The notes under the pieces are model-generated. The model was given only the letters and a program-made list of their open reading frames with translations. It was not told where the DNA came from and did no database searches. A DNA stretch of 64,000 nt from Pseudomonas trivialis. Lineage in GTDB: Bacteria > Pseudomonadota > Gammaproteobacteria > Pseudomonadales > Pseudomonadaceae. How positions within the stretch are numbered: the first letter of the stretch is position 1; each line of letters begins with the position of its first letter. Where the stretch lies: assembly GCF_001439805.1 (NCBI RefSeq), contig NZ_JYLK01000002.1, positions 310,001 through 374,000 of the forward strand, given 5' to 3'. Both the position numbers and the translations under genes were made by a program. Positions 16,564 to 26,051 of this stretch are shown piece by piece.

Positions 16564-17292
16564 ATGTCGCGTAAAGTTCTGGTCGCAGGCGCATCCGGTG
16601 TCATCGGTACCGCCTTGATCAAGTTGTTGGTCGAAGCGCAATTCGAGGTGTACGGCACCACGCGTCACAGCGAGAAAGTGAAGGACATCGAAGCGGCAGG
16701 TGCAACGGCGGTGGTCGTTGACGTTTACGACGCGAAACGCCTGGAGGAAGCGTTGATTGGCATACAGCCCTGGGGGGTCGTGCATCAACTTACGGATCTG
16801 CCACGCGGGCTGAGTCCCGAGCTGATGGCCAAGGCCGTGGAAAACAACGCACGCATCCGCACCGAAGGGACGCACAATCTGGTGGCTGCGGCAAAGGCCG
16901 CGGGTGCCAGTCGCCTGGTCGCCCAAAGCATTGCCTGGGCCTACTGCCCAGGCGAAACGCCCTATCTGGAAACCCATCCCCTGGACGTAGAGGCCGAGGG
17001 TGCCCGCCGCATAAGTGTGGGAGGCGTGGCAGCATTGGAACATCAGGTACTGAGCGAACCCACACTGCATGGCACGGTTCTGCGTTATGGCCAACTGTAC
17101 GGGCCCGGCACCGGCACGGATGAGCCCAGCGGTGCAAGTCCCGTGCATGTAAACGCCGCAGCGCGCGCCGCCTTGCTGGCCTTGCAGACAGAGGAAGGGG
17201 GTATTTTCAACATTACCGAGGACAATCCAACCGTCAGCAACGAGAAAGCCAAGCGCGTGCTGGGCTGGTCTGCCGAGGTGATAAAGGCTTGA
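16564..17292 (+). CDS. NAD(P)-dependent epimerase/dehydratase-type (extended SDR) protein
   Basis: This 242-residue protein has the Rossmann dinucleotide motif VLVAGASGVIGTALI at residues 5-19 and later GTVLRYGQLYGPG, typical of NAD-binding epimerases. The usual YxxxK is not obvious; AQSIAWAYCPG occupies the region, so catalysis is uncertain. ATG 16564 follows AGAGG at a good distance. It is divergent from the biosynthetic operon and 92 bases before the PEP-mutase-type gene on the same strand. Involvement in the adjacent pathway is possible but not shown. Confidence 0.75.
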   Translation: MSRKVLVAGASGVIGTALIKLLVEAQFEVYGTTRHSEKVKDIEAAGATAVVVDVYDAKRLEEALIGIQPWGVVHQLTDLPRGLSPELMAKAVENNARIRTEGTHNLVAAAKAAGASRLVAQSIAWAYCPGETPYLETHPLDVEAEGARRISVGGVAALEHQVLSEPTLHGTVLRYGQLYGPGTGTDEPSGASPVHVNAAARAALLALQTEEGGIFNITEDNPTVSNEKAKRVLGWSAEVIKA

Positions 17293-17384
17293 TCCTCACA
17301 GGTGCGGCGGACGTAAGGACAGCGCCCGCGTCCACCCGCGCCGCCAACACCAATGACCCGTAAAGCTGCACGGAGGTACATAAC

Positions 17385-18185
17385 ATGACGTCACTGGACA
17401 CTGTTTTTCACGATTTGCACAACCAGGGCCTGCTGATTCTGGCCAACGTAAGCGACGCAGGTGGCGCACGGATTGTGGAGTCACTGGGCGCCGCAGCAAT
17501 CGCCACCACCAGTGCCGGTATGGCATGGTCGAATGGCTACGCAGACGGCAATCAGCTCCCTCTGGCACTGTTGGCCGCCAACGTTGAGTCCATGACGCGG
17601 GTGCTGCGTGTGCCGCTGACCGTGGACATCGAAGGCGGATACTCCGACGACCTGCAACACGTTGCACACGTCATCGATGCCGTTGTGGCGGCAGGTGCGG
17701 TGGGGATCAATATTGAAGATGGCGTTGGGCCGCCCGAGCAACTGGTGCGCAAAATAAATGTCGCCAGGGAGGTAGCCGAAAAACGCGGCGTTAACTTGTT
17801 TGTGAATGCGCGCAGCGATATTTACCTGAAAAACCTTTTGCCCAATGATCGAAAGCTCGAAGAGATCATCAGGCGTGCTGCGCTTTATGCAGAAGCGGGC
17901 GCCAATGGCTTGTTCGCCGTCGGGATGCTCGACCCGGCCGAGATAGGGATCCTGTGCAAAGAATCGAGGCTGCCCGTGAATCTTTTGGCGCGTGACGCCC
18001 TGCCCGCGCCGGATGAGCTGGCGCGTCTGGGCGTCAGGCGCTTGAGTGCAGGCTCAAGCATCGCGGAATTTCTATACGGAGCAATGGAAGGACTCGCGCG
18101 CTCATTTCAGGAACGCGGCAGGCTGGATACGCAGGCACTGAAGGGTTTCACGTATGGGGAGTTGAACGGCTTGATGCCTGAATAG
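17385..18185 (+). CDS. Isocitrate lyase / PEP mutase superfamily protein
   Basis: This 266-residue TIM-barrel protein has the superfamily segments VDIEGGYSDD (metal-binding acidic loop), GINIEDG and VNARSDIYL. Enzymes of this size cleave or rearrange C-C or P-C bonds of 2-oxo-acid type substrates (2-methylisocitrate lyase, oxaloacetate decarboxylase, PEP mutase); the lyase Cys motif KKCGH is absent, which argues against a true isocitrate lyase. A good GGAGG ribosome site precedes ATG 17385. The exact substrate is unknown. Confidence 0.8.
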   Translation: MTSLDTVFHDLHNQGLLILANVSDAGGARIVESLGAAAIATTSAGMAWSNGYADGNQLPLALLAANVESMTRVLRVPLTVDIEGGYSDDLQHVAHVIDAVVAAGAVGINIEDGVGPPEQLVRKINVAREVAEKRGVNLFVNARSDIYLKNLLPNDRKLEEIIRRAALYAEAGANGLFAVGMLDPAEIGILCKESRLPVNLLARDALPAPDELARLGVRRLSAGSSIAEFLYGAMEGLARSFQERGRLDTQALKGFTYGELNGLMPE

Positions 18186-18227
18186 AAAACCCTGGCAGCA
18201 TCAATTCCCAACTGCCAGATTCAGAGC

Positions 18228-18260
18228 AAAAAAAAGGCGCCTCATGGAGGCGCCTTTTTT
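18228..18260 (-). terminator. Rho-independent terminator of the tRNA operon (works on both strands)
   Basis: The arms AGGCGCCTC (18235-18243) and GAGGCGCCT (18247-18255) form a 9-bp stem with an ATG loop, flanked by A and T runs on both sides. It lies just after the last tRNA on the minus strand and also downstream of the PEP-mutase-type gene on the plus strand, so it can end transcription from both. Confidence 0.85.
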
Positions 18261-18267
18261 CTGAATA

Positions 18268-18344
18268 TGGTCGGGGTAAGGGGATTCGAACTCCTGACAT
18301 CCTGCTCCCAAAGCAGGCGCGCTACCGGACTGCGCTATACCCCG
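18268..18344 (-). tRNA. tRNA-Pro (anticodon UGG), copy 1
   Basis: This 77-base tRNA has an encoded CCA end, a 7-bp acceptor stem (CGGGGTA/TACCCCG), the T-loop TTCGAAT and an anticodon arm reading CTTTGGGAG with TGG as anticodon. It is the last gene of the tRNA operon. It differs from copy 2 at two positions that pair with each other in the T-stem. Confidence 0.97.
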
Positions 18345-18438
18345 GTAAAAAAAAGGCGACCTTTCAGTCGCCTTCTTCGATCAGCGCTTTTGGCCTCTGA
18401 TCTTAAGATTCGATTCCAGCGCTAACTGGTCTCAAAAA

Positions 18439-18514
18439 TGGTGGGTCGTGTGGGATTCGAACCTACGACCAATTGGTTAAAAGCCAACTGCTCTACCAAC
18501 TGAGCTAACGACCC
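18439..18514 (-). tRNA. tRNA-Lys (anticodon UUU)
   Basis: This 76-base tRNA includes CCA. It starts GGGTCGTTAGCTCAG, has the anticodon loop CTTTTAA with TTT and the T-loop TTCGAAT. It lies between the two tRNA-Pro copies in the same minus-strand operon. Confidence 0.97.
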
Positions 18515-18519
18515 AAATA

Positions 18520-18596
18520 TGGTCGGGGTAGGGGGATTCGAACTCCCGACATCCTGCTCCCAAAGCAGGCGCGCTACCGGACTGCGCTATACCCCG
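18520..18596 (-). tRNA. tRNA-Pro (anticodon UGG), copy 2
   Basis: This 77-base tRNA is almost identical to the copy at 18268-18344. The two differences form one T-stem pair: G-C here (18547 and 18531) versus A-U in copy 1 (18295 and 18279, tRNA strand). CCA is encoded. Confidence 0.97.
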
Positions 18597-18605
18597 GTTT
18601 GAAAT

Positions 18606-18681
18606 TGGCTCCGTGACCAGGACTCGAACCTGGGACCCAATGATTAACAGTCATTTGCTCTACCGACTGAGCTATCACGGA
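18606..18681 (-). tRNA. tRNA-Asn (anticodon GUU)
   Basis: This 76-base tRNA starts TCCGTGATAGCTCAG, has the anticodon loop CTGTTAA with GTT and an encoded CCA. It is the promoter-proximal gene of the Asn-Pro-Lys-Pro operon. Confidence 0.97.
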
Positions 18682-18764
18682 ACTGCATATTTCAAATTTT
18701 ACTGCGGTGTAACTTCCTCTTCAGCCCCGTCCGTATCGCTACGTTAGTGCCTCTGAGGCGCGCT

Positions 18765-18792
18765 ATTCTACAATCTTAAAAAACCCTGTCAA
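18765..18792 (-). promoter_or_regulatory. Sigma-70 promoter of the tRNA operon
   Basis: On the minus strand TTGACA (18792-18787) and TAGAAT (18770-18765) are 16 bases apart. A GC-rich stretch (AGCGCGCC) follows the -10, the kind of discriminator found at stable-RNA promoters under stringent control. The start of transcription would be about 75 bases before tRNA-Asn. Confidence 0.8.
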
Positions 18793-18922
18793 CCCTTTAA
18801 ATTGCTTTCAAGACAAGGATTTGCGCTTCTTTCTGATTTCTTCTTTGGGAGAAGAAACCCTTGGGCTGACATTGCTGCGGGGCGCACTTTACAAGCCTTT
18901 GCCTTACAGTTCAACGCCCTAT

Positions 18923-18957
18923 CGAAAAAAAAGGCCCCGCAATGCGGGGCCTCTCTT
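18923..18957 (-). terminator. Rho-independent terminator downstream of clpB
   Basis: AGGCCCCGC (18932-18940) and GCGGGGCCT (18944-18952) form a 9-bp stem with an AAT loop. On the minus strand it is followed by a run of eight T, about 20 bases after the clpB stop codon. Confidence 0.88.
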
Positions 18958-18977
18958 TATTTGCGTACAGGCCGGGC

Positions 18978-21542
18978 TTAATGGAAAACGATTTCGTCGT
19001 TCTCCACCGTCGCCTCGACGCTGGTGCCCGGCATGAAGCTGCCCGACAGGATCAACTGCGCCAGCGGGTTCTCGATCCAGCGCTGTATGGCGCGCTTGAG
19101 CGGCCGCGCGCCATACACCGGGTCGTAACCGACCGCGATCAGCTTGTCCAACGCCTCTCGGCTCAGCTCAAGCGACAGCTCTCGCTCGGCAAGACGCCCG
19201 CGCAGGCGACCCAACTGGATCTCGGTAATGCCTGCGATCTGATCCCGCGCCAACGGCTCGAAGATCACCACTTCATCGACCCGGTTGATAAATTCCGGAC
19301 GGAAGTGTGTGGTCAACGCATCCATGACCGCCGCACGCTGGGCTTCACGATCGCCCACCAATTCCTGGATCTGCGCCGAGCCCAGGTTGGAGGTCATCAC
19401 GATCACCGTGTTGCGAAAGTCCACGGTACGCCCGTGACTGTCGGTCAGGCGACCGTCTTCGAGCACCTGCAGCAGGATGTTGAACACATCCGGATGCGCC
19501 TTCTCGACCTCATCCAGCAGGATCACCGAGTAAGGCTTGCGCCGCACGGCTTCGGTCAGGTAACCGCCCTCTTCATAGCCAACGTAGCCTGGCGGTGCGC
19601 CGATCAAGCGCGCCACCGAATGTTTCTCCATGAACTCGGACATGTCGATACGCACCATGGCCTCTTCGGTATCGAACAGGAATTCCGCCAGTGCCTTGCA
19701 CAGCTCGGTCTTGCCCACCCCGGTCGGGCCCAGGAACATGAACGAGCCGCTCGGACGGTTCGGATCGGACAACCCGGCGCGCGAACGCCGTACCGCGTTG
19801 GAGACCGCCACCACCGCCTCGTCCTGACCGATGACACGCTGGTGCAACAGGTGCTCCATTTTCAGCAACTTGTCGCGCTCGCCTTCGAGCATTTTCGACA
19901 CCGGGATACCGGTCCACTTCGAGACGACTTCGGCGATTTCTTCCTCGGTCACCTTGCTGCGCAGCAACTGATTCTCGGACTTGCCGTGCTGGTCGACCAT
20001 CTGCAGGCTGCGCTCCAGGTCCGGGATCACCCCGTACTGCAGCTCGGCCATGCGGTTCAGGTCGCCTTTGCGGCGCGCGGCTTCCAGTTCCTGACGGGAC
20101 TGCTCGATCTTTTGCTGGATCTGCGCAGAGCCCTGCACTTCGGCTTTTTCCGAGGTCCAGATTTCTTCGAGGTCCGAATACTCGCGTTCCAGACGCTGGA
20201 TTTCTTCTTGGAGTTTTTCCAGACGTTTCTTCGCAGCGTCGTCTTCTTCTTTCTTCAGGGCCTGGGATTCGACTTTCAGTTGAATCAGGCGCCGGTCCAG
20301 ACGGTCGAGTACTTCCGGCTTGGAGTCGATCTCCATGCGAATGCGGCTGGCCGCTTCGTCGATCAGGTCGATGGCCTTGTCCGGCAACTGCCGATCGGTG
20401 ATATAGCGATGGCTCAACTTGGCCGCCGCAATGATCGCGCCGTCGGTGATCGCCACCTTGTGGTGCACCTCGTAACGCTCTTTAAGGCCACGCAGGATTG
20501 CGATGGTGTCCTCTTCGCTCGGCTCCTCCACCAGCACTTTCTGAAAACGCCGCTCAAGGGCCGCGTCCTTTTCAATGTACTGACGGTATTCGTTGAGCGT
20601 GGTCGCCCCGACGCAGTGCAACTCGCCGCGCGCCAACGCCGGCTTGAGCATGTTGCCGGCGTCCATGGAACCCTCGCCTTTGCCGGCACCGACCATGGTG
20701 TGCAGTTCGTCGATAAACAGAATGATCTGCCCTTCCTGCTTCGACAGTTCGTTGAGCAGAGATTTCAGGCGCTCTTCGAACTCGCCACGGAACTTGGCGC
20801 CGGCAATCAGCGAGCCCATGTCCAGCGACAACAGCCGTTTGCCCTTGAGGCCGTCCGGCACCTCACCATTGATGATGCGCTGGGCCAGGCCTTCGGCAAT
20901 CGCGGTTTTACCCACGCCAGGTTCGCCGATCAGCACCGGGTTGTTCTTGGTGCGGCGTTGCAAGACCTGAATGGTGCGACGGATCTCGTCATCACGGCCG
21001 ATCACCGGGTCGAGCTTGCCCTCTTCGGCGCGTTTGGTCAGGTCGACAGTGTATTTGTCCAGAGCCTGACGCGACTCCTCATGATTGGGGTCGTTGACCG
21101 CGTCACCGCCACGCAGGTTGTTGATGGCATTTTCAAGGGCCTTCTTGCTCACGCCCTGCCCCAGCAACAACTTGCCGAGCTTGCTGTTCTCGTCCATGGC
21201 GGCGAGCAGCACCAGTTCGCTGGAGATGAACTGGTCGCCTTTCTGCTGGGCCAGACGATCAGCCTGATTGAGCAGACGCGCCAAGTCCTGGGACATGTTC
21301 ACGTCGCCAGTGGGATTCTGGATTTTTGGCAGTTGGTCGAGCTCTTTGCTCAACTCCTTGCGCAGGCTGTTGACGTCAAAGCCCACCTGCATCAACAAGG
21401 GCTTGATAGAACCACCTTGTTGTTCCAGGAGTGCCTGCATCAAATGAGCAGGCTCAATCGCCGGATGGTCAAGGCCGACCGCCAGGGATTGGGAGTCCGA
21501 TAAAGCCAACTGTAATTTGCTGGTTAAACGATCAATACGCAT
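18978..21542 (-). CDS. clpB: ATP-dependent disaggregase ClpB
   Basis: This 854-residue Hsp100 chaperone extracts and refolds proteins from aggregates together with DnaK in the cytoplasm. It has an N-terminal Clp-N domain (1-145), a first AAA domain with [15 protein letters not shown], a long coiled-coil middle domain (about 400-525), and a second AAA domain with [14 protein letters not shown] and a [14 protein letters not shown]alker B region. The length matches other ClpB proteins. Transcription is likely heat-induced from the promoter at 21616-21643. The gene ends with its own terminator. Confidence 0.98.
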   Translation of the reverse strand: MRIDRLTSKLQLALSDSQSLAVGLDHPAIEPAHLMQALLEQQGGSIKPLLMQVGFDVNSLRKELSKELDQLPKIQNPTGDVNMSQDLARLLNQADRLAQQKGDQFISSELVLLAAMDENSKLGKLLLGQGVSKKALENAINNLRGGDAVNDPNHEESRQALDKYTVDLTKRAEEGKLDPVIGRDDEIRRTIQVLQRRTKNNPVLIGEPGVGKTAIAEGLAQRIINGEVPDGLKGKRLLSLDMGSLIAGAKFRGEFEERLKSLLNELSKQEGQIILFIDELHTMVGAGKGEGSMDAGNMLKPALARGELHCVGATTLNEYRQYIEKDAALERRFQKVLVEEPSEEDTIAILRGLKERYEVHHKVAITDGAIIAAAKLSHRYITDRQLPDKAIDLIDEAASRIRMEIDSKPEVLDRLDRRLIQLKVESQALKKEEDDAAKKRLEKLQEEIQRLEREYSDLEEIWTSEKAEVQGSAQIQQKIEQSRQELEAARRKGDLNRMAELQYGVIPDLERSLQMVDQHGKSENQLLRSKVTEEEIAEVVSKWTGIPVSKMLEGERDKLLKMEHLLHQRVIGQDEAVVAVSNAVRRSRAGLSDPNRPSGSFMFLGPTGVGKTELCKALAEFLFDTEEAMVRIDMSEFMEKHSVARLIGAPPGYVGYEEGGYLTEAVRRKPYSVILLDEVEKAHPDVFNILLQVLEDGRLTDSHGRTVDFRNTVIVMTSNLGSAQIQELVGDREAQRAAVMDALTTHFRPEFINRVDEVVIFEPLARDQIAGITEIQLGRLRGRLAERELSLELSREALDKLIAVGYDPVYGARPLKRAIQRWIENPLAQLILSGSFMPGTSVEATVENDEIVFH

Positions 21543-21615
21543 TAGTCACCTTCCTTTTGAGCAGGCCGGAGCTGTAAACACATCCTGAATGAAGAAACCT
21601 GCCAGATACCCTTAT

Positions 21616-21643
21616 AGATGGGGTGGATTCTGGAAGATTCAAG
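21616..21643 (-). promoter_or_regulatory. Heat-shock (sigma-32) promoter of clpB
   Basis: On the minus strand CTTGAA (21643-21638), a 14-base spacer and CCCCATCT (21623-21616) match the sigma-32 consensus in every conserved position. It lies about 75 bases before the clpB start codon, inside the short gap to pgeF. Confidence 0.9.
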
Positions 21644-21673
21644 CAGGCGACACGTGACGTGGATCAGGAGAGT

Positions 21674-22399
21674 CTAGCGTTCGAGCCAGATAAGGGAGGC
21701 AAATCGGCCGGTGCGAGGACTACGGCGGTAAGAGAAGAAACGCGGGTCGGTCACGGTGCAGAAACCGCCACCGTAAACCGTTGTTACGCCACGCGCAGCG
21801 AGGCGCAGGCGGGCCAGTTCGTAGATGTCGGCCATAAACTTGCCGGGATTGCGACTGGGCACGAAGGCTCGTTCGGTGATCGGCAGTTGCTGCATGAAGG
21901 CTTCACGCACTTCAGGGCCGACTTCAAAGGCTTGCGGGCCAATCGCCGGGCCGAGCCAGACCAATACGTCGGCCGGCTCGGCAGCCAGACTTTCGAACGC
22001 CGCTTCCAACACGCCAGCCGCCAGGCCACGCCAGCCGGCGTGGGCCGCCGCGACCCGAGTGCCGGCGCGATTGCAGAACAACGCCGGCAAGCAGTCGGCG
22101 GTCATGGCCGTGCAGGCGATACCCGGCGTGCTGGTCCAACTGCCATCGGCCTCGACAATGCGGCCCGGGTCTGCCTCGACCACGGTAACCCCATGGACCT
22201 GGCGTAACCAGGCCGGCTCGATAGCGAAGGCATCGGTAAGGCGGCGGCGATTTTCCAGCACGGCGTCAAGAACATCGTCGACATGATCGCCCAGATTGAG
22301 GCTGTCGAACGGCGCCAGACTGACGCCGCCCGCCCGGGTAGTGACGCAGGCTTTAACCTGAGACGGCGCGGGCCAGTCAGGTATCAGCCAGTCACTCAT
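21674..22399 (-). CDS. pgeF: Peptidoglycan editing factor PgeF (YfiH / multicopper-oxidase-like, DUF152)
   Basis: This 241-residue protein has the YfiH signature: DHVDDVLDAVLENRRRL, HGVTVVEAD, MTADCLPALF and VAAAHAGWRGL, with Cys and His residues that bind zinc. In E. coli the protein removes wrongly incorporated amino acids from muropeptide precursors; older annotations call it polyphenol oxidase. Its ATG overlaps the rluD stop codon by 4 bases, the conserved rluD-pgeF pairing upstream of clpB. Confidence 0.92.
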   Translation of the reverse strand: MSDWLIPDWPAPSQVKACVTTRAGGVSLAPFDSLNLGDHVDDVLDAVLENRRRLTDAFAIEPAWLRQVHGVTVVEADPGRIVEADGSWTSTPGIACTAMTADCLPALFCNRAGTRVAAAHAGWRGLAAGVLEAAFESLAAEPADVLVWLGPAIGPQAFEVGPEVREAFMQQLPITERAFVPSRNPGKFMADIYELARLRLAARGVTTVYGGGFCTVTDPRFFSYRRSPRTGRFASLIWLER

Positions 22400-23358
22400 C
22401 CGACAAAGGCCTCGCGATCCTGCTTGAGCAGCGACAACAACCAGACCAGATCGTCTGGAAGCGGCGATTCCCAGCTCATTCGCTTACCGCTCGTCGGATG
22501 ATCCAGTTCCAGGAAACGAGCATGAAGTGCCTGGCGCGGGAAGGTTTTCAGCGATTCGACCATGGTCTGGCTCGCCGCCGGAGGGATGCGGAAGCGGCCA
22601 CCGTAGGCCGGATCACCGACCAACGGGAAGTTAATATGGGCCATATGCACGCGAATCTGGTGGGTACGCCCGGTTTCCAGCTTCACCCGCACATGGGTGT
22701 GGGAGCGGAAACGCTCCAGCACGCGGTAGTGGCTGACGGCCTGCTTGCCGCCTTCCATGACCGCCATGCGCTGGCGCTGCTGGCCGTGGCGACCGATGGG
22801 CGCGTTGATCTTGCCGCCCGCTACCACCACACCGATCACGATGCATTCGTAGATCCGGCTGACGCTGCGGCTCTGCAATTGAGTAACAAGCTGCGTCTGC
22901 GCCTGGATGGTCTTGGCCACCACCATCAGGCCGGTGGTGTCCTTGTCCAGGCGGTGCACGATGCCGCAGCGCGGGACATTGACGATGTCCGGCACGTGGT
23001 GCAGCAGGGCATTGAGCAAGGTGCCATCAGCGTGCCCGGCGGCCGGGTGAACCACCAGGCCTGCGGGTTTGTTGATGACCAGGATGTCGTCATCTTCATA
23101 GACGATATCCAGCTCGATGTCCTGGGCGACCCATTCTCCCTGGGCTTCCTGCTCGGCAGTCAGCTCAAGAATCGCACCGCCATGGACTATGTCTCGCGGG
23201 CGGATAACCGCTCCATCCACAGTCAGGCGGCCGTCTTTGATCCAGGCGGAAAGGCGCGAGCGCGAGTGCTCAGCGAATAATTGTGCGGCGACTTGATCGA
23301 GGCGTTGGCCGCCCAATTCGGACGGCACCTCTGCGCGAAGTTCAATTTTATCGGACAT
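22396..23358 (-). CDS. rluD: 23S rRNA pseudouridine(1911/1915/1917) synthase RluD
   Basis: This 320-residue enzyme makes pseudouridines in helix 69 of 23S rRNA. An N-terminal S4 RNA-binding domain (about 15-75) is followed by the catalytic domain with HRLDKDTTGLMVVAK, whose Asp is the nucleophile. The family length is normal. It is divergent from bamD; the 149-base gap between them should contain both promoters. Confidence 0.96.
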   Translation of the reverse strand: MSDKIELRAEVPSELGGQRLDQVAAQLFAEHSRSRLSAWIKDGRLTVDGAVIRPRDIVHGGAILELTAEQEAQGEWVAQDIELDIVYEDDDILVINKPAGLVVHPAAGHADGTLLNALLHHVPDIVNVPRCGIVHRLDKDTTGLMVVAKTIQAQTQLVTQLQSRSVSRIYECIVIGVVVAGGKINAPIGRHGQQRQRMAVMEGGKQAVSHYRVLERFRSHTHVRVKLETGRTHQIRVHMAHINFPLVGDPAYGGRFRIPPAASQTMVESLKTFPRQALHARFLELDHPTSGKRMSWESPLPDDLVWLLSLLKQDREAFVG

Positions 23359-23507
23359 GCTCAGACTAGGCGTGGCACAGCCTTTGGTTTCGGCTGCGCG
23401 CTTGTGGTTAAATACGGCGTCTTTTGCCCCGAGGCTTTCAACGGGGCGCTCATCATAACAGGACGGCCCCGCCCAAGACAGCGGCCGTCATAGGGACGCA
23501 AGCCGCC

Positions 23508-24533
23508 ATGCAAGTGAAACACCTGCTGCTGATCGCCATCCTCGCCATGACTGCTGCTTGCTCGTCAACAAAGGACGTCGTCGACGAAAACCTGAGCGAA
23601 GTCGAGCTGTACCAGCAAGCTCAGAAAGACCTGGACAATAATAGCTACACCAGTGCCACAGCCAAGCTGAAGGCCCTGGAGTCGCGTTATCCGTTCGGGC
23701 GCTACGCCGACCAGGCGCAGCTCGAGCTCATCTACGCGAACTACAAGAACGCCGAGCCGGAAGCTGCCAAGTCCGCTGCAGAGCGGTTCATCCGCCTGCA
23801 TCCACAGCACCCGAACGTGGATTACGCCTACTACCTCAAGGGCCTGACCTCGTTCGACCAGGACGTAGGCCTGCTGGCGCGCTTCCTGCCGCTGGACATG
23901 ACCAAGCGTGACCCCGGCGCTGCCCGCGACTCCTACAACGAGTTCGCCCAGCTGACCAGCCGCTACCCCAACAGCCGCTACGCGCCGGACGCCAAGCAGC
24001 GCATGATCTACCTGCGCAACCTGCTGGCGTCCTACGAGATCCATGTCGCCCACTACTACCTGACCCGTCAGGCCTATGTAGCGGCCGCCAACCGTGGCCG
24101 TTATGTAGTGGAAAACTTCCAGGAGACCCCTTCGGTGGGTGACGGCCTGGCGGTAATGACCGAGGCCTACCAGCGTCTGCACCTGGACGAACTGGCCAAC
24201 ACCAGCCTGGAAACCCTGAAGCTCAACTACCCTGATCACCCAAGCCTGAAAGACGGCCAGTTCGTGCCTCAGGTGGCTGAAGCCGATAACCGTTCGTGGC
24301 TGAGCAAGTACACCCTGGGCCTGATCGACTCCCGCCCACCGTTGCCGCCAGGTGAAACCCGCGCCAACCAGGACGTGATCAAGCAGTACCAGGACGCCAA
24401 GGACGCCATTCCTTCCGAGCTCAAGCCCCATGACGAGAACGGTGACGTGATCGAGGAGCAGGAGCCACAGGCCCTTGGCAATAATCAGGACCGTTCGTGG
24501 TTCAGCTACATGACCTTCGGCGTGTTCGACTGA
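23508..24533 (+). CDS. bamD: Outer-membrane assembly lipoprotein BamD
   Basis: This 341-residue lipoprotein is an essential part of the BAM complex that inserts beta-barrel proteins. The signal sequence [20 protein letters not shown] has a lipobox ending at Cys18. TPR-type repeats follow, with the motif [17 protein letters not shown] near residue 62. ATG 23508 was chosen because the signal peptide begins there; the frame is open upstream but unconserved. The acidic C-terminal tail (residues 280-341) is longer than in E. coli. A strong terminator follows. Confidence 0.96.
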   Translation: MQVKHLLLIAILAMTAACSSTKDVVDENLSEVELYQQAQKDLDNNSYTSATAKLKALESRYPFGRYADQAQLELIYANYKNAEPEAAKSAAERFIRLHPQHPNVDYAYYLKGLTSFDQDVGLLARFLPLDMTKRDPGAARDSYNEFAQLTSRYPNSRYAPDAKQRMIYLRNLLASYEIHVAHYYLTRQAYVAAANRGRYVVENFQETPSVGDGLAVMTEAYQRLHLDELANTSLETLKLNYPDHPSLKDGQFVPQVAEADNRSWLSKYTLGLIDSRPPLPPGETRANQDVIKQYQDAKDAIPSELKPHDENGDVIEEQEPQALGNNQDRSWFSYMTFGVFD

Positions 24534-24550
24534 CCCGTCCAACGCAACGC

Positions 24551-24579
24551 AAAAGGGAGCTCTCGGGAGCTCCCTTTTT
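24551..24579 (+). terminator. Rho-independent terminator of bamD
   Basis: AAAAGGGAGCTC (24551-24562) and GAGCTCCCTTTT (24567-24578) make a 12-bp stem with a TCGG loop, ending in a T-run, about 18 bases after the bamD stop codon. Confidence 0.9.
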
Positions 24580-24659
24580 CATGGGCGCCTATTTATGCAC
24601 TGTGCGCCCGTCGCGTACTTGGCTAAACTGCCGCATTCCCTGTCGAGAAACTGCCCATC

Positions 24660-24893
24660 ATGGTTCGTCTACTGTTCTGGATTGCCGTCATTGCTGCCGC
24701 GGTATGGTTATGGCGCACGTTCAAAAGCCCGGCAGCCCGGCAGCGACGTCCCGGCGAACCCGGCGCGGCGCTGATGGTGCGCTGCGCCCACTGCGGCGTG
24801 CATTTGCCGCAGGATCGCGCCATCAGTTCGAGCCAGGACTGGTATTGCACCCAGGCGCATCTGGAGCAGGGGCCGAAATCTATCCAGCGTTGA
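24660..24893 (+). CDS. Small PP0621-family protein (membrane anchor plus Cys/His zinc-finger-like domain)
   Basis: This 77-residue protein has an N-terminal hydrophobic helix (4-18) and then CAHCGVHLP and WYCTQAHLE, a short Cys/His pattern that could hold a metal. The family is common in Pseudomonas next to bamD and thiO and has no known function. Its 3' end overlaps the convergent thiO by 14 bases. Confidence 0.8.
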   Translation: MVRLLFWIAVIAAAVWLWRTFKSPAARQRRPGEPGAALMVRCAHCGVHLPQDRAISSSQDWYCTQAHLEQGPKSIQR

Positions 24894-25989
24894 GCCGACC
24901 TGCGGGCGCATAGGGTGCGGGGTCGATGATCGGCGCCCGCTTAAGCAGCAAATCAGCGAACAATTGGCAGGAGGCAGGGGCAAGCACCAGGCCATTGCGG
25001 TAATGCCCGCAGTTGAGCCACAGCCCCTTGAAGCCTGGCACCTCGCCGATATACGGAATGCCCTCCGGCGAGCCTGGACGCAAACCAGACCAATGACCCA
25101 CCACCTCGACATTCGCCAAACCGGGTATCAACTCAACGGCCGACGCCTTGAGACTGTCCAGCGCGCAGCGGGTTGGCGTCTTGTCGAACCCTGCGTGCTC
25201 AAGGGTGCTCCCGATCAGAATGTGACCATCGCGCCGGGGAATCGCATAACGCCCCTTGGCCAGCACCATGCTCGATAGAAAATCAGGCGCACATTTGTAC
25301 AGAATCATCTGACCCTTGACCGGCTCCACGGGCAGCGCCAAGCCCAGTTTGCCCAGTAGCTCCCCGCTCCAGGCGCCTGCCGCGAGTACCACCTGATCAC
25401 CCAGGATCGGCCCCGCTGGCGTGTTCACACCCACCACGGTGTCACCGTGCAGAATGAACCCGTCGACCTCGCACCGCTCGTGAATGCTCACCTGCGGCAA
25501 GGCCAGCAACGCAGCCTTGAGGGATTTGACCAGGCGCGGATTGCGCACATTGGCCACGTTTGCCATGTAGATGGCCTGGGAGTAGCTGCCGCCCAATACG
25601 GGAACCGCATCATGCGCCGCCGAAACGTCGACTTTGCTCAACGGTCGCCCTTCGCGGGCAGCCCATGCCAGTGCTGCGTCTTCGTCGTCCAGGTCCAGCC
25701 AGTACAAACCGGTGGTGTACACCTCTGGATCGACGCCGGTGGCGGCAAATAATTGCGCTGCCAGCTGTGGATAAAAATCCTGTGACCAATGGGCCAGCGC
25801 AGTGACCGCCGGGCTGTAGCGCCAAGGGTACAGTGGCGAAACAATCCCGCCACCTGCCCAGGAGGACTCCTGGCCCAGACCCGAGCGGTCCAGCAGAACC
25901 ACCGCCCGCCCTTGAGTGGCAAGGTTGAACGCCGTCAGCAATCCGATTACGCCGCCGCCGACAATCACCACTTGCTGTTGCTTAGCCAT
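24880..25989 (-). CDS. thiO: Glycine oxidase ThiO (FAD-dependent)
   Basis: This 369-residue flavoenzyme oxidises glycine to the iminoacetate used to build the thiazole of thiamine. The FAD motif VVIVGGGVIGLLTAFNL is at residues 6-22, and SSWAGGGIVSPLYPWRY and HWSGLRPGSPEGIPYIG are typical of ThiO/D-amino-acid oxidases. The start at 25989 puts the Rossmann strand at the N-terminus; upstream in-frame codons overlap pilE and are unconserved. Confidence 0.9.
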   Translation of the reverse strand: MAKQQQVVIVGGGVIGLLTAFNLATQGRAVVLLDRSGLGQESSWAGGGIVSPLYPWRYSPAVTALAHWSQDFYPQLAAQLFAATGVDPEVYTTGLYWLDLDDEDAALAWAAREGRPLSKVDVSAAHDAVPVLGGSYSQAIYMANVANVRNPRLVKSLKAALLALPQVSIHERCEVDGFILHGDTVVGVNTPAGPILGDQVVLAAGAWSGELLGKLGLALPVEPVKGQMILYKCAPDFLSSMVLAKGRYAIPRRDGHILIGSTLEHAGFDKTPTRCALDSLKASAVELIPGLANVEVVGHWSGLRPGSPEGIPYIGEVPGFKGLWLNCGHYRNGLVLAPASCQLFADLLLKRAPIIDPAPYAPAGRLNAG

Positions 25990-26051
25990 TATTTGATCCA
26001 GCCGATAAAAAGGGAAAGGCGCACTCGGCGCCCATTCTTCCTGCACGCTCA

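Noticed and set aside
17385..18185. Isocitrate lyase of the glyoxylate cycle
   Set aside because: The protein is half the length of AceA and lacks the KKCGH motif; only the superfamily fold is supported.
18268..18681. tRNA cluster as attachment site of a genomic island carrying the biosynthetic operon
   Set aside because: No integrase and no duplicated tRNA 3' end were seen near 1-3000 or 16000-18200, so an integrative island is not supported by this window.
18942..21503. Open frame of 853 codons opposite clpB
   Set aside because: Same length as clpB and exactly antisense; composition is that of a codon-bias shadow.
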